Both the position numbers and the translations under genes were made by a program. A DNA stretch of 64,000 bases from Ampullaceana balthica (lineage: Eukaryota > Mollusca > Gastropoda > Lymnaeidae), in the NCBI GenBank assembly GCA_944989445.1, contig CALYLW010000422.1:372001-436000 (forward strand). Reading direction: 5' to 3'. Under the pieces are notes generated by a model. It did no database searches. It was given only the letters and a program-made list of their open reading frames with translations, and was not told where the DNA came from. Of this stretch, positions 12,151 through 25,300 are shown in pieces (positions within the stretch are counted from its first letter, which is position 1; the number at the start of each line of letters is the position of its first letter).

Positions 12151-12787
12151 TATAAAGATACCCAAATTAAAGTGAATATTAAATTCCATTAATAATAAAT
12201 ACAATGATGTCTCATTTGCTTTAACTTTTTAAAATTTAATGGATTATGCAAATATTTAGAATTTAAGATCTTATCGTATCTGTTACAGACTCTCAGCAGA
12301 CGCTCCTTCTATAGTTTATACAGAAGATTATTGCGTCATACACTTATCTATGGTTTGTATCTAGTCTTGCATTCTTATTAGAGTTTTAAATTTCTATAAA
12401 GTGTTGGTTTTCCTGGTTTCTTCAGGCAACCTATTCCACGCCCGAATTCCGGACTTGAAGAATGAGAATTCGTATGTGTTTGTTCTTGCATACGGAATAA
12501 GAAAGGTGTTTTTATCCTTATGTCTACCTGAGGGTTATATTAAGTTATTTTTGTGTTGTATTTCCAAATTAGAATTAATTGCTTTAAGCATAACTAGCAA
12601 CAAAGCCGCCCAAGGAAGGAAGGAAATAAGTGTAGGGTAACCTGTGAAGTTCATGGTAGGTCATCACAACATCCACATCAAGTGACTCCAAAATGAAAAT
12701 GAAACGTCACCAGTCGTTCTTTCAACCAGAGGCCTTTTCCAGAGACCCTACGTCCCCCCACACCGCAGTTTGTCCAGAGACACTACC

Positions 12788-13040
12788 TCCTGAAAATGGT
12801 TTACCTTTATATGTGTTTTGTAGGCGTTCTCACTATACAAACTTTCGTGCAATAAATCCTTGAAATACTATTTTGAACAAAATAACTTTAATATGCACAT
12901 TATAAATTATATACACAAGTATAACTTTGAGGTTTCACAACGTGGAGACATCAGCCACACATTCGCCATTCCTCTCTGACAACTGCTTTAGCGCCCTTTT
13001 TACCCATGTGACCTCTCTGTCACTAATCTCGTGATTCTCA
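12788..13040. repeat. dispersed block shared with 50745-51000
   Basis: It shares AAATGGTTT, GTAGGCGTTCTC, AATAACTTTAATA, CGTGGAGACATCA, TCTGTCACTAATC and TGTGATTC-type segments, in order, with 50745-51000. Here it interrupts the CCAGAGACCCTACC minisatellite: about 1.5 units lie at 12735-12785 and the rest resume at 13048. It was therefore probably inserted into, or co-amplified with, the array. I cannot classify it. Confidence 0.6.
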
Positions 13041-13047
13041 CGTGACA

Positions 13048-13410
13048 CCTCCCCTTCACACTGCGGTCTGTCCAGAGACCCTACCTCCCTCCACACCACG
13101 GTCTGTCCAGAGACCCTACCCTACATCCTCCCTCCACACCACGGTCTGTCCAGAGACCCTACCTTCCCCCCACACCGCGGTCTGCCTAGAGACCCTACCT
13201 TCTCCCTCCACACCACTGTCTGTCCAGAGACCCTACCTTCCCCGCACACCGCGGTCTGCCCAGAGACCCTACCTCCCCCACACCGGGGTCTGTCCAGAGA
13301 CCTTACCTCCCCCCACACTGTGGTCTGTCAAGAGACACTATCTCCCCCCCCCCATACGGTGGTCTTTCGAGAGACCCTACCTTCCCTCCACTGTGATTTG
13401 TCGAGAGACC
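13048..13410. repeat. GC-rich minisatellite, about 9 degenerate copies of 35-45 bp
   Basis: Units centre on GTCTGTCCAGAGACCCTACC, followed by a C-rich CCCCACACCGCG stretch of variable length. It belongs to the Helitron-like element. Long frames (RPYLP on +, VSGQT on -) reflect the repeat, not a gene. Confidence 0.85.
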
Positions 13411-14040
13411 TGCTTTCTCGATCGGCCATACATGTGTATCACGTCAAAAATACTATACATTATAGTTATAATAAATAAACCGTAAAAACAAAGTTTTTGA
13501 TTATAAATCCCAACGCGCACCGCTCAAAATAAAGTATTGGAAAAAATACTGCCCCAAAGTTAACTCGTTTTGAATGTCTGCGTAAATTTGTTCAATATGG
13601 AAATGAGATTTAATTTTTCTCCGCTAATGATTTGCTGTAGGAGTCTGTAGGAGTTTGAGGGACCAATCGCTATCGAGGACCGGACAGACAACTGCCTTTT
13701 ATTATTATAGATTACTAATTTACTCTTGGTTCTCCTATCCTCTAGTGTTTCAAGGTGTAATGATTTAACTACTGGTGTTATTGTTATTATTGTCAGTTTT
13801 GAATATTCTCAAGATACCAACAAATTAGAAGTAAGATTATTATTTAAATGTAATTATTATACAGCCAACATAAATTAATTTTTAATTCTCATAATTTATA
13901 TGAACTTGTATTGATGTTTTTTGTAATTTTAAAATATTTAAGGGAATAAAAACACCAAAAGCATATTTCCTTCTATATTCAGTGCATTCTTAATCATCCA
14001 TACCATGAAAAGATTCCAAGATTGTTTTAGTTACTATCAA

Positions 14041-14116
14041 TGTTATATGCCCTTTGGTCTGTCTCCTTGCATCTAAAATATTTTATATGCCCTTTGGTCT
14101 GTCTTCTTGAATCTAG
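14041..14116. repeat. two-copy direct repeat, 42 bp
   Basis: TATGCCCTTTGGTCTGTC...ATCTAAAATATTTT is repeated once in tandem with three differences. It is a minimal array and shows nothing further. Confidence 0.7.
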
Positions 14117-15433
14117 AATATTTTGCCATCTACAGATGTTTCTGGCATTTCATAGACAGGATTAGGGCAACCTTAGATGTCCAAAGTCCAGCTTACTTCA
14201 TACACAGCTGCCATTAATTTGTTGGTCTGATTTTGAGATCCATGACTAAAAGTATCATCTTCAAGTTGTCAACAGAGTTTAGCTCTTTTAACAAAATTTG
14301 TTTCTTTAAACATAAATTATAATTTTTTTCACTCAAATGTCAGAATCTAAAGAAGTAATAAAACTTTACTAAAAATTAAATATAATAATTTAATAACAAA
14401 TCACAATCATATGCTTTTTAATTATGGTAATTTTATAGCAATGAACATCAAGTTTATTAATTAAAGGCCAAGTTTTAAGTATGATTTTAAAACTGTGTTT
14501 GGATTCTAAAACTACCTGCTGCTCAGAAATGTTTGAAAATAACAATCTAACTAGCATAAATCATGAATAAAGTGGTACCCGTCAACTTGATTAACATGCT
14601 CAATAAGTTGAAAGAATACACATATAAGAAGAAATAATACAATCAACTGAAAAAATACATTGAACATCTGTAATCGTTATTTTTATTTAAAATCGTAGCC
14701 TATAGGAAGTTGCTACAACTCTTCTAGCTGCAGCGTTCCTTGAATATTTGAGGACACTAAAGTTGTTACTTGGAAAACATGAAAATAAAATATTTTAAAG
14801 AAGTAGGTGTCCTAAAAAATATCACTTTAAAGCTCTGGTATTTTATAACAACATAAAAAATTGTAAAACAATAGTGATATGTTCCCTGGTTGAAGTTGGG
14901 ATGCACTTTATTTCACTCTGCATTGGTGAAAGTTACACACTAAATCCACATTTCATTCACAAACATTATGTTACATCATGATTTTATAAGCACACAACAT
15001 GTTAGAAGATTGATTATCAAAGCAATAGATCTCAAACCTCATTCTAACAATGTGAATTCAATTGGGCATGGTATGTTTTCTCACAGAAACCATTACATAA
15101 ATAGTCTTTCATGCAATTACCGGTACAGTGATCATTTGTTTTTAAAAATTTTCGACAAGAAATCTATTATTGTAAGAAGGTTGGGGATGGGAGGGAGAGG
15201 AGCAGCAATTCTATATTTCACATTTATAAAGAAACTAGGAAATATAATTAGAAACAATCTAATTATATTCTAAGATTGGTGCAATTTTTTTAATCAACAT
15301 TCCAAACAACATTAAGGACATCCCTGAAACTAAAAAAAATGTTTTCCCCCCGTTTATTTAGCTTTTACTTTTTACATGTACCATCAGTATTAATTATATT
15401 AATTGGTAAGATTTCAAGAACTTTTTTAATTCA
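14117..15433. other. no recognisable feature
   Basis: AT-rich DNA. A 101-codon frame at 14968-15273 has no known motif, repeat match or splice context, and I do not support it as a gene. Confidence 0.5.
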
Positions 15434-15545
15434 TGCCAAAGCAGGATTTGATGTTTTCTCATTGAATTCCCTGCCAAAGCAGGATTTGATGTTTTCTCAT
15501 TGAATTCCCTGCCAAAGCAGGATTTGATGTTTTCTCATTGAATTC
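15434..15545. repeat. 38-bp tandem repeat, 3 copies
   Basis: Three near-identical units begin TGCCAAAGCAGGATTTGATG and end TTGAATTCC. They lie 60 bp before the 33-bp array. Confidence 0.9.
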
Positions 15546-15619
15546 CCGGCCCATTTACTGATCATTAATAAATTTGAACCAAGTGTTACAATGTTTTTTA
15601 AAATAATTTTTGATCAACT

Positions 15620-16013
15620 TGGTACAGTTTCTGCAAACTCTCAGACTCATATTGTTACAGTTTCTGCAAACTCTCAGACTCATATTGTTACAGTTTCTGC
15701 AAACTCTCAGACTCATATTGTTACAGTTTCTGCAAACTCTCAGACTCATATTGTTACAGTTAATGCAAACTCTCAGACTCATATTGTTACAGTTTCTGCA
15801 AACTCTCAGACTCATATTGTTACAGTTTCTACAAACTCTCAGACTCATATTTTTACAGTTTCTACAAACTCTCAGACTCATATTGTTACACTTTCTACAA
15901 ACTCTCAGACTCATATTGTTACAGTTTCTACAAACTCTCAGACTCATATTGTTACAGTTTCTACAAACTCTCAGACTCATATTGTTACAGTTTCTACAAA
16001 CTCTCAGACTCAT
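15620..16013. repeat. 33-bp minisatellite, 12 copies, about 340 bp upstream of SHPK
   Basis: The unit reads GTTTCTGCAAACTCTCAGAC followed by TCATATTGTTACA. Copies 1-6 carry GCAAAC and copies 7-12 carry ACAAAC, so the array is two homogeneous blocks. 33 bp is a multiple of 3, and long frames stay open in several phases (NSQTHIVTV). Its place just 5' of the SHPK start codon means it may lie in the promoter or 5' UTR, which is an inference from position only. Confidence 0.95.
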
Positions 16014-16355
16014 GCTTCATTCAGATAACCATCATATGTGTTCAACATAAATCTCTTTACCTCTAGCTTTTACTTATAAATAAATGTTTTTGTATTACTT
16101 ATAACAGAGCAAATTAACTGACAACAATGCTAAGCCTAATAAGTGAGTTACTTTGAGCAGAGATTTACTATGGTGGCATGAGCTACCAGTTAACATCTCA
16201 CTGAATTCTCATTAAGTTGCTGTAATGAATGCACTGTTTTTTGTAACAATATTATCTTATTTATTTATTATTATTCCAGTGTACTCAGGTAAAAGTTCAT
16301 GATTCTGCTGACTACACCACTGCCAAAAAAAATAAGATAGTGAAATCTTTTGATA

Positions 16356-19300
16356 ATGTCTGAGGAGCAACAGTTTGCTGATTCTCTTTGGCTTGGGATT
16401 GACATTGGCACCACCTCAGTAAAAGTAGTGCTTATAAACTTTGATGGAGACCTTGTTTCATCAAGAATTCATCCTACCATGTCTGAAGTCAAGAGTGACA
16501 TTGGTTCTTCTGGATATGAGCAAAATCCTCAAAAATGTCTCAAAAACGTTCACGATTTGGTATTGCCGTTTATTGAAAAAGAAAAGCATAGAATTAAAGG
16601 TAAAGTCCTAAAAAACCTTTATTTTTACTACTATGAGCTTTAATTTAATGAATGTTTTATAAATAATATTTTGTCAGAGTTCCATCTATATTATTTTGTT
16701 TTGAATAAGTTTAAATATTTCAAAATGTTGTTTTCTCTTTCTAAACTTATTATCACCAATCGGGAGCCTAAAACATTTTACTATTTTGATTATAAAATGT
16801 ATCTCATTCATTAAAAAGATATTTCCTTGCCTTGTCCTAATTTAGTTCACTGCTTTGAAAGAAAACTTCTAAAAACTGAGGCTCAGAATCTGTAACCTTA
16901 AGGCTACATTAATAGTTAAATTAAATTAAAGCCAGTTAGTCATGTTCTATTGGGAGAAACTGAAAATGATTAAAAGAAAATGGAGCTGAAAATTCTCACC
17001 ATCAAAAAATTTAAATCAAGATTTAAATGACGGTATCTTTCAACATTATTTAGTCAAAAGGAAAAATGTTTATAATGCAAAGAATTCTAGATAAACAAGT
17101 GAATAGAACTTGTGTTATGTGAACATTAGACAGCTTATTAGTTTTTAAATATTTTTATATTTTCTTTTCTTGTTCCTCTTGTATTTTAACAACTCATTTG
17201 TGAGCTTTGTGGATATATGTATGCATGTTTGTAGATATGTGAGGTTAAAAATAGCTTCTATTCTTTAGCTGTATTGTAAAATTCCAGTCCTTTCTTAGCC
17301 ATTCTTTCACAATCTCCCTACTTTCCCTCCACTGATAACAGTATTGATATTTCTTTAACAGGAATTGGTGTCACTGGCCAAATGCATGGAGTTGTTTTTT
17401 GGAATAAAATTAAAGATGAAATTAAAAGTTTGGAGTGTATTGATGCCATTCACAGCAGTAACTTGTACACATGGCAGGATCAAAGGTGCTCCTCTGAGTT
17501 TTTGGGTAAGGATAATAGATATACAGTGAGGCCCACTTAACTCGAGCCTGGTTAACTCGTCAGCTCTATTAAGTTGACGTTTTTTTTTGTTGGAACCGCC
17601 AAATTCTCTCTTTGTCTTTGCATTTTTTCATCGGTTAATTCGATTTTTTTAAGTCGCCAAGCCCTAATATTTCGAGCACAAAAGAGTGCCAAATTTGCAA
17701 CTTAACGTCGGTTAGCTCGATACCCGTCTGTTCGCCTAGCAATGCTCTTTGGCATTTTTAGTTAAAAACAGTGTTGACATCTCGCTTTCTTCGAGACTTC
17801 CGGCTATTGTGTGATTCTACGAGATTTCAATCAAAATTACCGGATGTTTTTGTCTTGTTTCATTTTGATATGTGTTTGAATTAGCTTGACACGTCTTGAG
17901 TATGCATTGACCCGAAGAATCGCGTTAGCGGTCTTTAATCGTCTTTATTTCGCAGTGCATGTTATATCATTATTAAATTTAATTTATTTTCTGATGCATT
18001 AATCATTTTATTTTTTAAGATAAACGAATATATTTAGAAAAGAAAATAAAGGTTTGTATTGAGAATCGATGGTGGTTTTTATATAATTAAATAAAAAATT
18101 ATTATTATTATCTTAAAAGTTTGTTGTTACTTTGTTTCCAGTAAGATACGTGACTGTGACTAACACCCGCGTGACGGTGAAATCAAATCATTTTTTTAAT
18201 ATTCTAGTAGATATATAATATACACGTCATCACTGTTGTAGGTTGAATTCTGATAAGGTCAAGGCCGCATTTGTTACTATTTATATTACAAGTTACACAT
18301 ATCATTTGATTGACGGAGGAAATTCGAGTGCGGTCTCATAGTGACAGATATCCTGCACGTCAAAAGCATTAAACTTAAAATTACCATATTGATATGTTTG
18401 TTTTTTTTTAAATTCGCAGTTTCGACGGGCATTGCAAAAACGCGCCATGAGGCGAGGCGAAAAATTTGACCTTTAACGCATGCGCAGACAATTATAAATA
18501 AATGTGTAACTTTAAAAAAAAATTAAATTGAAATTTGAATCGAAACATGACCACAGAGACGTAATCAGAGTCATTTACTTCGGCAAATGTATATAAATTC
18601 CCGACTAGTCATAACTTTTCCCGACTATTTCCCGACTTTCAAGACCGGGAAAATTATTTTAAGAATTTCCGGCTGAGTGGGAACCCTGGGTTATATTTAA
18701 ATTATTTATATTGATTGCAGTCTCACCCCCATTACGTTATATTTAAACGGTCCTTAAAAATGAACGGTCTTAACCTTAGGAAAGAGTGAAGAAATATTAG
18801 GGTCCCGATATTCCGATACTATTCCAATTAATCGTCCCATCACTAATTAACGCACATCATTTATATAATTATAAAGAAATTTCAAGCGCATGTTATATTT
18901 TGCCGCCATATTGGTTTTCGTTTAACTCGGTGATCGGTTATCTCGGCGTCATTTTTCATACCCCGAGGCCGTCGACTTAAGCAGGTCCCACTGTATATGC
19001 ATCAAATGAAAAAAAAATGAAATGACCCCCTTTCCAGTCAATGACGGACTATAGGGCAAGTGATGTAGCGTTCACAAGTTTTTAGCCACCACTAACTAGC
19101 AGGGGAATGTGTGGCCAGAACAATGTCCCAGGGGCCTTGCCAGTACCTGGGCTCGAACCTTCGACTCGGGATCTGCCTCAGATCGACAGTCCAGTGCGCT
19201 ACCACTTAGACCATCGCGCCCCTATATGCATCATATAAGCAATTAAATTTAATTTTTAATGCAGATGTTTTGATAGTGCAGTTAGCCATGCATCTTCTGT

Positions 19301-22300
19301 CAGGTAGTTGTAGAGGAGGTTATTTATATTTCTTTTTAGAGGGAGGAGGGAAAATCCTAGTTCAATTATAATTAACCTGTGAAAGCGTGTCTGACTCAGA
19401 GTGTAGAATACTAGAAAAATAGAAAAAGGTTAAAAGAAAATGTTTAGATTCCTTTGAAAAATAAAGCCCAACCTAAAACAATCATGATTAGGAATTTAAC
19501 ATTTCTAATAGCTTGTAATTCCTTACAAATTAAATCTATAGAAACACTTCCCAAGTGGGAAAACTCCCTCCAGAGTTTGTCTACTGGCTATGGCTGTGCC
19601 ACCATGTTCTGGTTGGCAAGAAACAACCCAAAATTTTTCAGAGATGGAGAGTATTGCTCCTGTGGAACCATTATGGATTATTTGGTAGCTATTTTGTGTA
19701 ACATTGACCATCCAATAACATCAGACCAGCTTGCAGCTAGTCTCGGTTATTTCGATGAAACTTCTTTTGGGTGGAGCTCAGTATTGTAAGTAATTTGACT
19801 TAGCATTTTCTTAAATAGGAAAAAAGGTACAAATAACATAACAAATTATTACCCTTGTGTTATGAATTAAGTTTTGAAATATTGCCTGTTAGTAAAAATT
19901 ATAGAATATTTTTAATTGTAAGAAATTAAAATAATGAAAAATGCAGAAAAGTGAATAAAGGATAGTAAACATGTATTAAAGTCCTAACATTATTTAGGTG
20001 ATGAATTTATTTGCTTTAGTTATGTCTGTGGTATAAAAAAAATATGAACACACTATTAATTTGATGTCTGATTTATTTTTATTTTTAATAATATTTAAAA
20101 AATTTATTATTGTTCTTAATATACAGATGAGAAACTAAACCACTGGAATGTTTTTAATATTATATTTTAGACTGGATCACAAAGAGTTCCCTGTCCATCT
20201 ATTGCCAAAAGTTGTGGTAGCTGGGACAAAAGCCGGGGAAGTTTGTGCCTCACTAACTGGTTGGCCAGTTGGAATCCCAGTGTATGTTGGAATGGGAGAT
20301 GTACAATGTGCTATGTATGATGCACTCATCAATACTTCAGACGCAGGTAGGACATTTGTTTTTTATATTTTTATAATCACATTACAGAGTATCTCAGTCA
20401 TCTTTCCTGTTTGGTAAAATGCTTACAGTTTCCTTTACTTTCGTGCTGATTTGAGTTTGATCTGCACAGCATTTTAAAAATTCATTAAAATTAAACAAAT
20501 CATATAGATCTGAAAAAGGATATTATTTGGAAATTTTAAAAGTAGGTTCGTTCATAAAGAAATTTGCAAAGGGTAGATATACTTTTTGCCCATTTATTTT
20601 AATTATTCTGAAGGATTTCAGGTTTTTTTTGGTTGGTGCCAAAAGGGTAATATATTAGTTTCAAACTGAAATCTGTAGTGAGTCTGTCTTTTCCTACTTC
20701 CTATAAATATAATGTGTGTATCATTTTATGATGTCTTCAATGCTTCATGAGAAAAATCATTCATAAATGACTCTATGGAATTGTAAGTCTATAGATTATC
20801 ATAAAACATTTTAAATGTAAAATTAGCTAATGCTAATGCCTCAATTCTGATATTCTCTCAGATGTTCATGTTCAACTGGTGGTAAATTATATTGATCTTG
20901 CATAGATGCTGGAGATATTAATGTAATAAAAAGGCACTTATAAATATTGTGGAAAGTATCTACATGGTGGTACAGTGCAAATTTTAGAGTAGTAAAAACT
21001 CTTTCTAAAGTAAGATTTGGGGTTAGTTTGACTATCTAAAATACATGCTGTGACACAATGTTGAAAGCAGAAACACACATGAAAAATTGTATTAGTATTT
21101 TTCTCCAAATAATGATCCACTGATTAACTTAAACTAATTCTCATTTCCTATCTTAATATTTGTTTTAGTAAACCAATGTTTTTCTTTTTTTTTCAAATCT
21201 ATTTATGAATGAATGCACATATATAAAATATGTTTTTTTATGTTTGAAGCTGTGTTGCATATAAAAATGAATTGACACTTGTTTTCATATGTTAAATCTT
21301 TGACAAAATTTATCAAAATAAATAAACACATACATACAAGCCTTAAATAAAAAAAGAAATATTCATTTAGTAATAAACACTACAATAATCAATACTATTA
21401 TGTCATAAATCAAATAAAGAAGTCTAAACTTTACTACTTTCAACTGAGCTTTAAAGAACAACCAATCATTGCGCCTATTTATTAAATATTTATTATTATT
21501 CATTTAATGATTTTTTAAAAATCCTGACCAATTTCAAACAACTTATAAAGATACCTATTTAGTCCACTTAGACTTCCCCAATATTTATTTTATAATAATA
21601 AACAGCACTTAATAGTTTAGCAATGGTAGATTTCTTGAGTTAGTAGATTATCTAGAGTTTGTCTGTATCATATTTTATTTAAATTATGAAATATAATATA
21701 CCAGGCCAGTAAAAATAAAAAAAGCTCCCATCTTGAATTCAGTAAGTTACCGCTTATGTAACAAATGTAGATGCTAATGATTATTATTATTTTTTCAATC
21801 TTTAGATTGGAATGGCAACCGTCCGTTTACAGGTTCTAAATTCTAAGATGTAATTATTGCAAATATATCATTGCAGAGTTTTGTCAATCTTCTTGTTACA
21901 CCCTAGATAAAATAATGTCATAAATATTTGTTTTCTTAAATAAATGAGGATTTTAATTAATTTTAATCATCAAGTTCACCAGTTGTTCATGTTTATGTCG
22001 ACAAACCTTAAAACTTAATGTATTCCTCACATTTTTCAAATGATTATAGCAGATATATTATTATTCAGTGTCCGTTTGCTTCACTTGTGTCTGATTATAG
22101 TCCGTGATGGTGTTTGTTTGATGATTGTAGTTGGGCCACCAACTTCCTTTATAACCTCTTTGCTGCGTCGTCCAGTTCTGCTTACTCTCTTCATGATGTT
22201 ATACTCCTTGCCTGTCTCCAAGTCTGTAACATGAGATAATGTTTTCCTCCTCCCAACTTGTATGCTCTCTACAACCTGGGTTTGTTGGGGTAGAACAAAG

Positions 22301-25300
22301 GTGGGTCTCACCACAGGTGGAAGTCCTGGTAACAGATCCCCATTGAGTAAAGTTGGTTGCGTGCAGTCTTCCGCTGCTGGCGGCTGGATGGTGTAATAAC
22401 CCGGTGGTTCATTCGGCTGTGCTTGAAATGGTTCCTGTGGTCCAACTGGTTGCTGGTCATCAATAGGAAATTTCTGAACTGATGGAATTTCAGGGATTGT
22501 CTGTCCTGGACTGGGCTGTGTGTAGACTGCTCCATAGTTTTGTTGATATGGATGATTGGTGTACATATTGTTAACATAACCTCCTGATGCATATTCTGTG
22601 TACTCTGGGGGTGCCTCCGAGTAAGGTGGAGGGGAAATCAAGTCAGCAGTAACTTCTACAGATTGGCCTGAGCTAGCTGCAAATTAAAAAAAAATTAAAA
22701 TTGAAATAAAGTACAAACTTGTGATTTCTAAATATTAAAGATTTCAGGTGATTTCTTTATTGGTAATTGTGAAAAAGTATACAATCATTTTTAAAACGTA
22801 AATAATATGTCCTTTCAAAAGCAAACATCACTTTCTTCCCTTAGGATCGCTTGTCTTTCACGCTTCAAAGATAATCAATCAATGTAGTAAGATAAGCCAA
22901 ACCTTTTATACTATTATTATATTTTTTTAGAATTAAGGAGGATCATGTTGTCAGAGAAATTATAATTTACCTTCAAATGTTTTGTCCTCCATTAGAAATG
23001 TTGAAATATTCTTAAATCTTAAAAAAATTATATAAATAATATAGTTTCCTTCGAGTGTATGGTCAATAATGAAGATGTTCTAATATATTATTCAACAATT
23101 TAGAAATTCATTCCAAATGTGTTGCTCTCCTGTAGGTTTGTGATAAAGGAACACGTGTTTATCTGAACTTCTCCAAATAAAAGACTAATAGAGCTAACTG
23201 TCATTATATTCAAATTTACGTCATAACTTTTATTCATGAAGGTTTAGAAATAAGCAGCTTAACATAAATCTGCAATTTTATTGGTGTGTCACAGTCACAA
23301 GACTTGAGATCTAAAAATAGCACATGTTATGAGGAGTGTAAACACTAGAACAGAATTATCATAACTGTAGAGACCTTTACTGAACTTTGGGACAGGGATT
23401 AAACTTATGCATCTAAAATATCTTGAAAGATAAATAGTTCAGAGCTATGGTCTACTTCTGTGGTTAATAATTAGAATGAAAAATGAAACATTATTTAATG
23501 CTAATAGATCATGATCACTTGTAAAAGTGTGTGACATGGTTCAATTTTTTTAAACTAGCTTTGTAGACGCCAACTGAATAACAACGAATAAGAGTTTTAA
23601 ATAAAAGTTTCATTAAGTTATTTGTTTTTAGTATTCGTCATGATTGACCATTGTTGAAAACATTGATTAAAATGATTTGTTTGATGGAATACAGATATTT
23701 TATATGTAAAATATCATTTTTCATTTGAAATAATATTGATTGTGGCTTATTAAAATTCAAGTCCATGTTCAGTGAATGAAATAACTTTATTATTCTTTGT
23801 CCATAAATTTTATAGTCACTAAACTTTTACCTGGAAAAAGATTTAACCCTGCATATAACCTACAATGGTTAAATAAAGGCAGCCACCCTGGTCACATGTT
23901 TAAACAATATTATCAAAACAAACATTTCTGTTACAAAAATACTGGACCAAGAACTTAAGTATACACAGCACATATAAATATTTATCTATGAGAGCAATGT
24001 TTTGAAACATTTACTATTTATCATTACCTTATCTAACAATGGCTTTGGTAAAAAATAGAAATAAAACTAGATATTTGTTTAGATTTAAAACAATTTTGTG
24101 TTTGTTTGTTTGTTGCCAATGCAAATTTTATTTAGTTAATTATTTCGCAAGCTGTGGCTAAAATACTTGTGAAGGCTAATTCACTTGTCCCCCTATAGGC
24201 CATCATGGTCTGAAATGGGGACTTTACTTTTAATTTTTAAAAATTTTTATTCTCCATGTTTTATGTCTAGTCTTGTATTAGAGTTTTAAATTTTGTTAGA
24301 GTGTTGGGTTTTCCTGGTTTCCTCAGGCAACCCATTCCAAATCTGAATTCCAGACGGGAAGAATGAGAATTTGTATGTTTATGTTCTGCATTCGGAATGA
24401 TAAAAGTGTATTATTTATTAGGAAGAATGCATATTTAGTCCAAGATAATAAGTCAATGAATTTTGTTGAATCTAATATAATACATGTATTATTCTTATAC
24501 CTAGAAATTAAGGATTGCTTTTATAGGCCTGTAATTTCAGCTCCGAGCATTAATACAAGTTGTTCTGAAGTAATCAACACTATTGGTCACCCCAGAATTA
24601 ATTATTATTTTTTATATGGTTATTATCATCACAGTTAAAATTAACACATCACACAAATGGTATTCCTCAAGTAATCATTACTTATCATATAACTGCTATT
24701 TCAGTTGTCAATATCAGCACATCCATACAACTGGGCTTTGTAATACCTGGTCAAGACCTTGAACAAGTCCAACAGCAGTCACCTCCCAGTATTTCATATT
24801 TTCCTTATTTCCATGGCCAAAAATTGGCGTTATGTGCAGGACTCAATGGAGGAAATGCCATTCATCAATTTGTTCAGTGCATCACAAAATGGTTCACAGA
24901 TATTGGTAAGAATATTTTAGATTTGTTTAAAAAAAAATAAAATTGTTAGCAATGTATGCTATTGTTATTACTAACCAGCTGGGGCAAGGAATCTCATGTA
25001 AAATACATTCCATTCTACCTTTATAAGTTGAATTAAAACATTACTGCCGGACCCTTGAAAGTTCAACCAATCATTGCATCTAGATGTTATTTTTAGTTTA
25101 GTGCATGTGGTGTGTACATGATCATAGCCAGCACAGGGAAGTAGGGAATGAGATTACTGCGCCGTGTCCAATGGCATCAAGGCAGACATGAAAGATACAA
25201 ACTGAATTGTTATAATAGATATAATGGTTACAGAGAAATGTTTTTAAAGCTATCATATGAATACAGAAAAATATGTATAAAATGAATTAATCAAAATAAG

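Larger units (their letters stand above)
12594..13711 (-). mobile_element. non-autonomous Helitron-like element, 1118 bp
   Basis: On the - strand it starts TCTATAATAATAAAAGGCAG (13711 downwards), directly after host A, and ends GTTGCTAG (12594), directly before host T. That is the 5'-TC...CTAG-3', A|T-target, no-duplication signature of Helitrons. The interrupted LINE gives the empty site. The 5' 300 bp (GACCAATCGCTAT, TCACGTCAAAAATACTAT and more) is shared with 39728-40088. It carries no Rep/helicase frame. Its interior holds a minisatellite and a second dispersed block (12788-13040). Confidence 0.8.
12255..13815 (-). mobile_element. LINE 3' fragment (-) split by a Helitron-like insertion
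   Basis: 12270-12593 matches the 3' UTR and C-terminal part of the LINE at 35550-35860. 13712-13815 continues the same LINE (TACTCTTGGTTCTCCTATCC, TGTTTCAAGG, TTTTGAATATTCTC), matching 35862-35962. The two parts would abut exactly but for 12594-13711, which has Helitron-type ends. Confidence 0.8.

Noticed and set aside
14968..15273. 101-codon + frame as a small gene
   Set aside because: AT-rich codon content typical of chance frames, with no recognisable domain.
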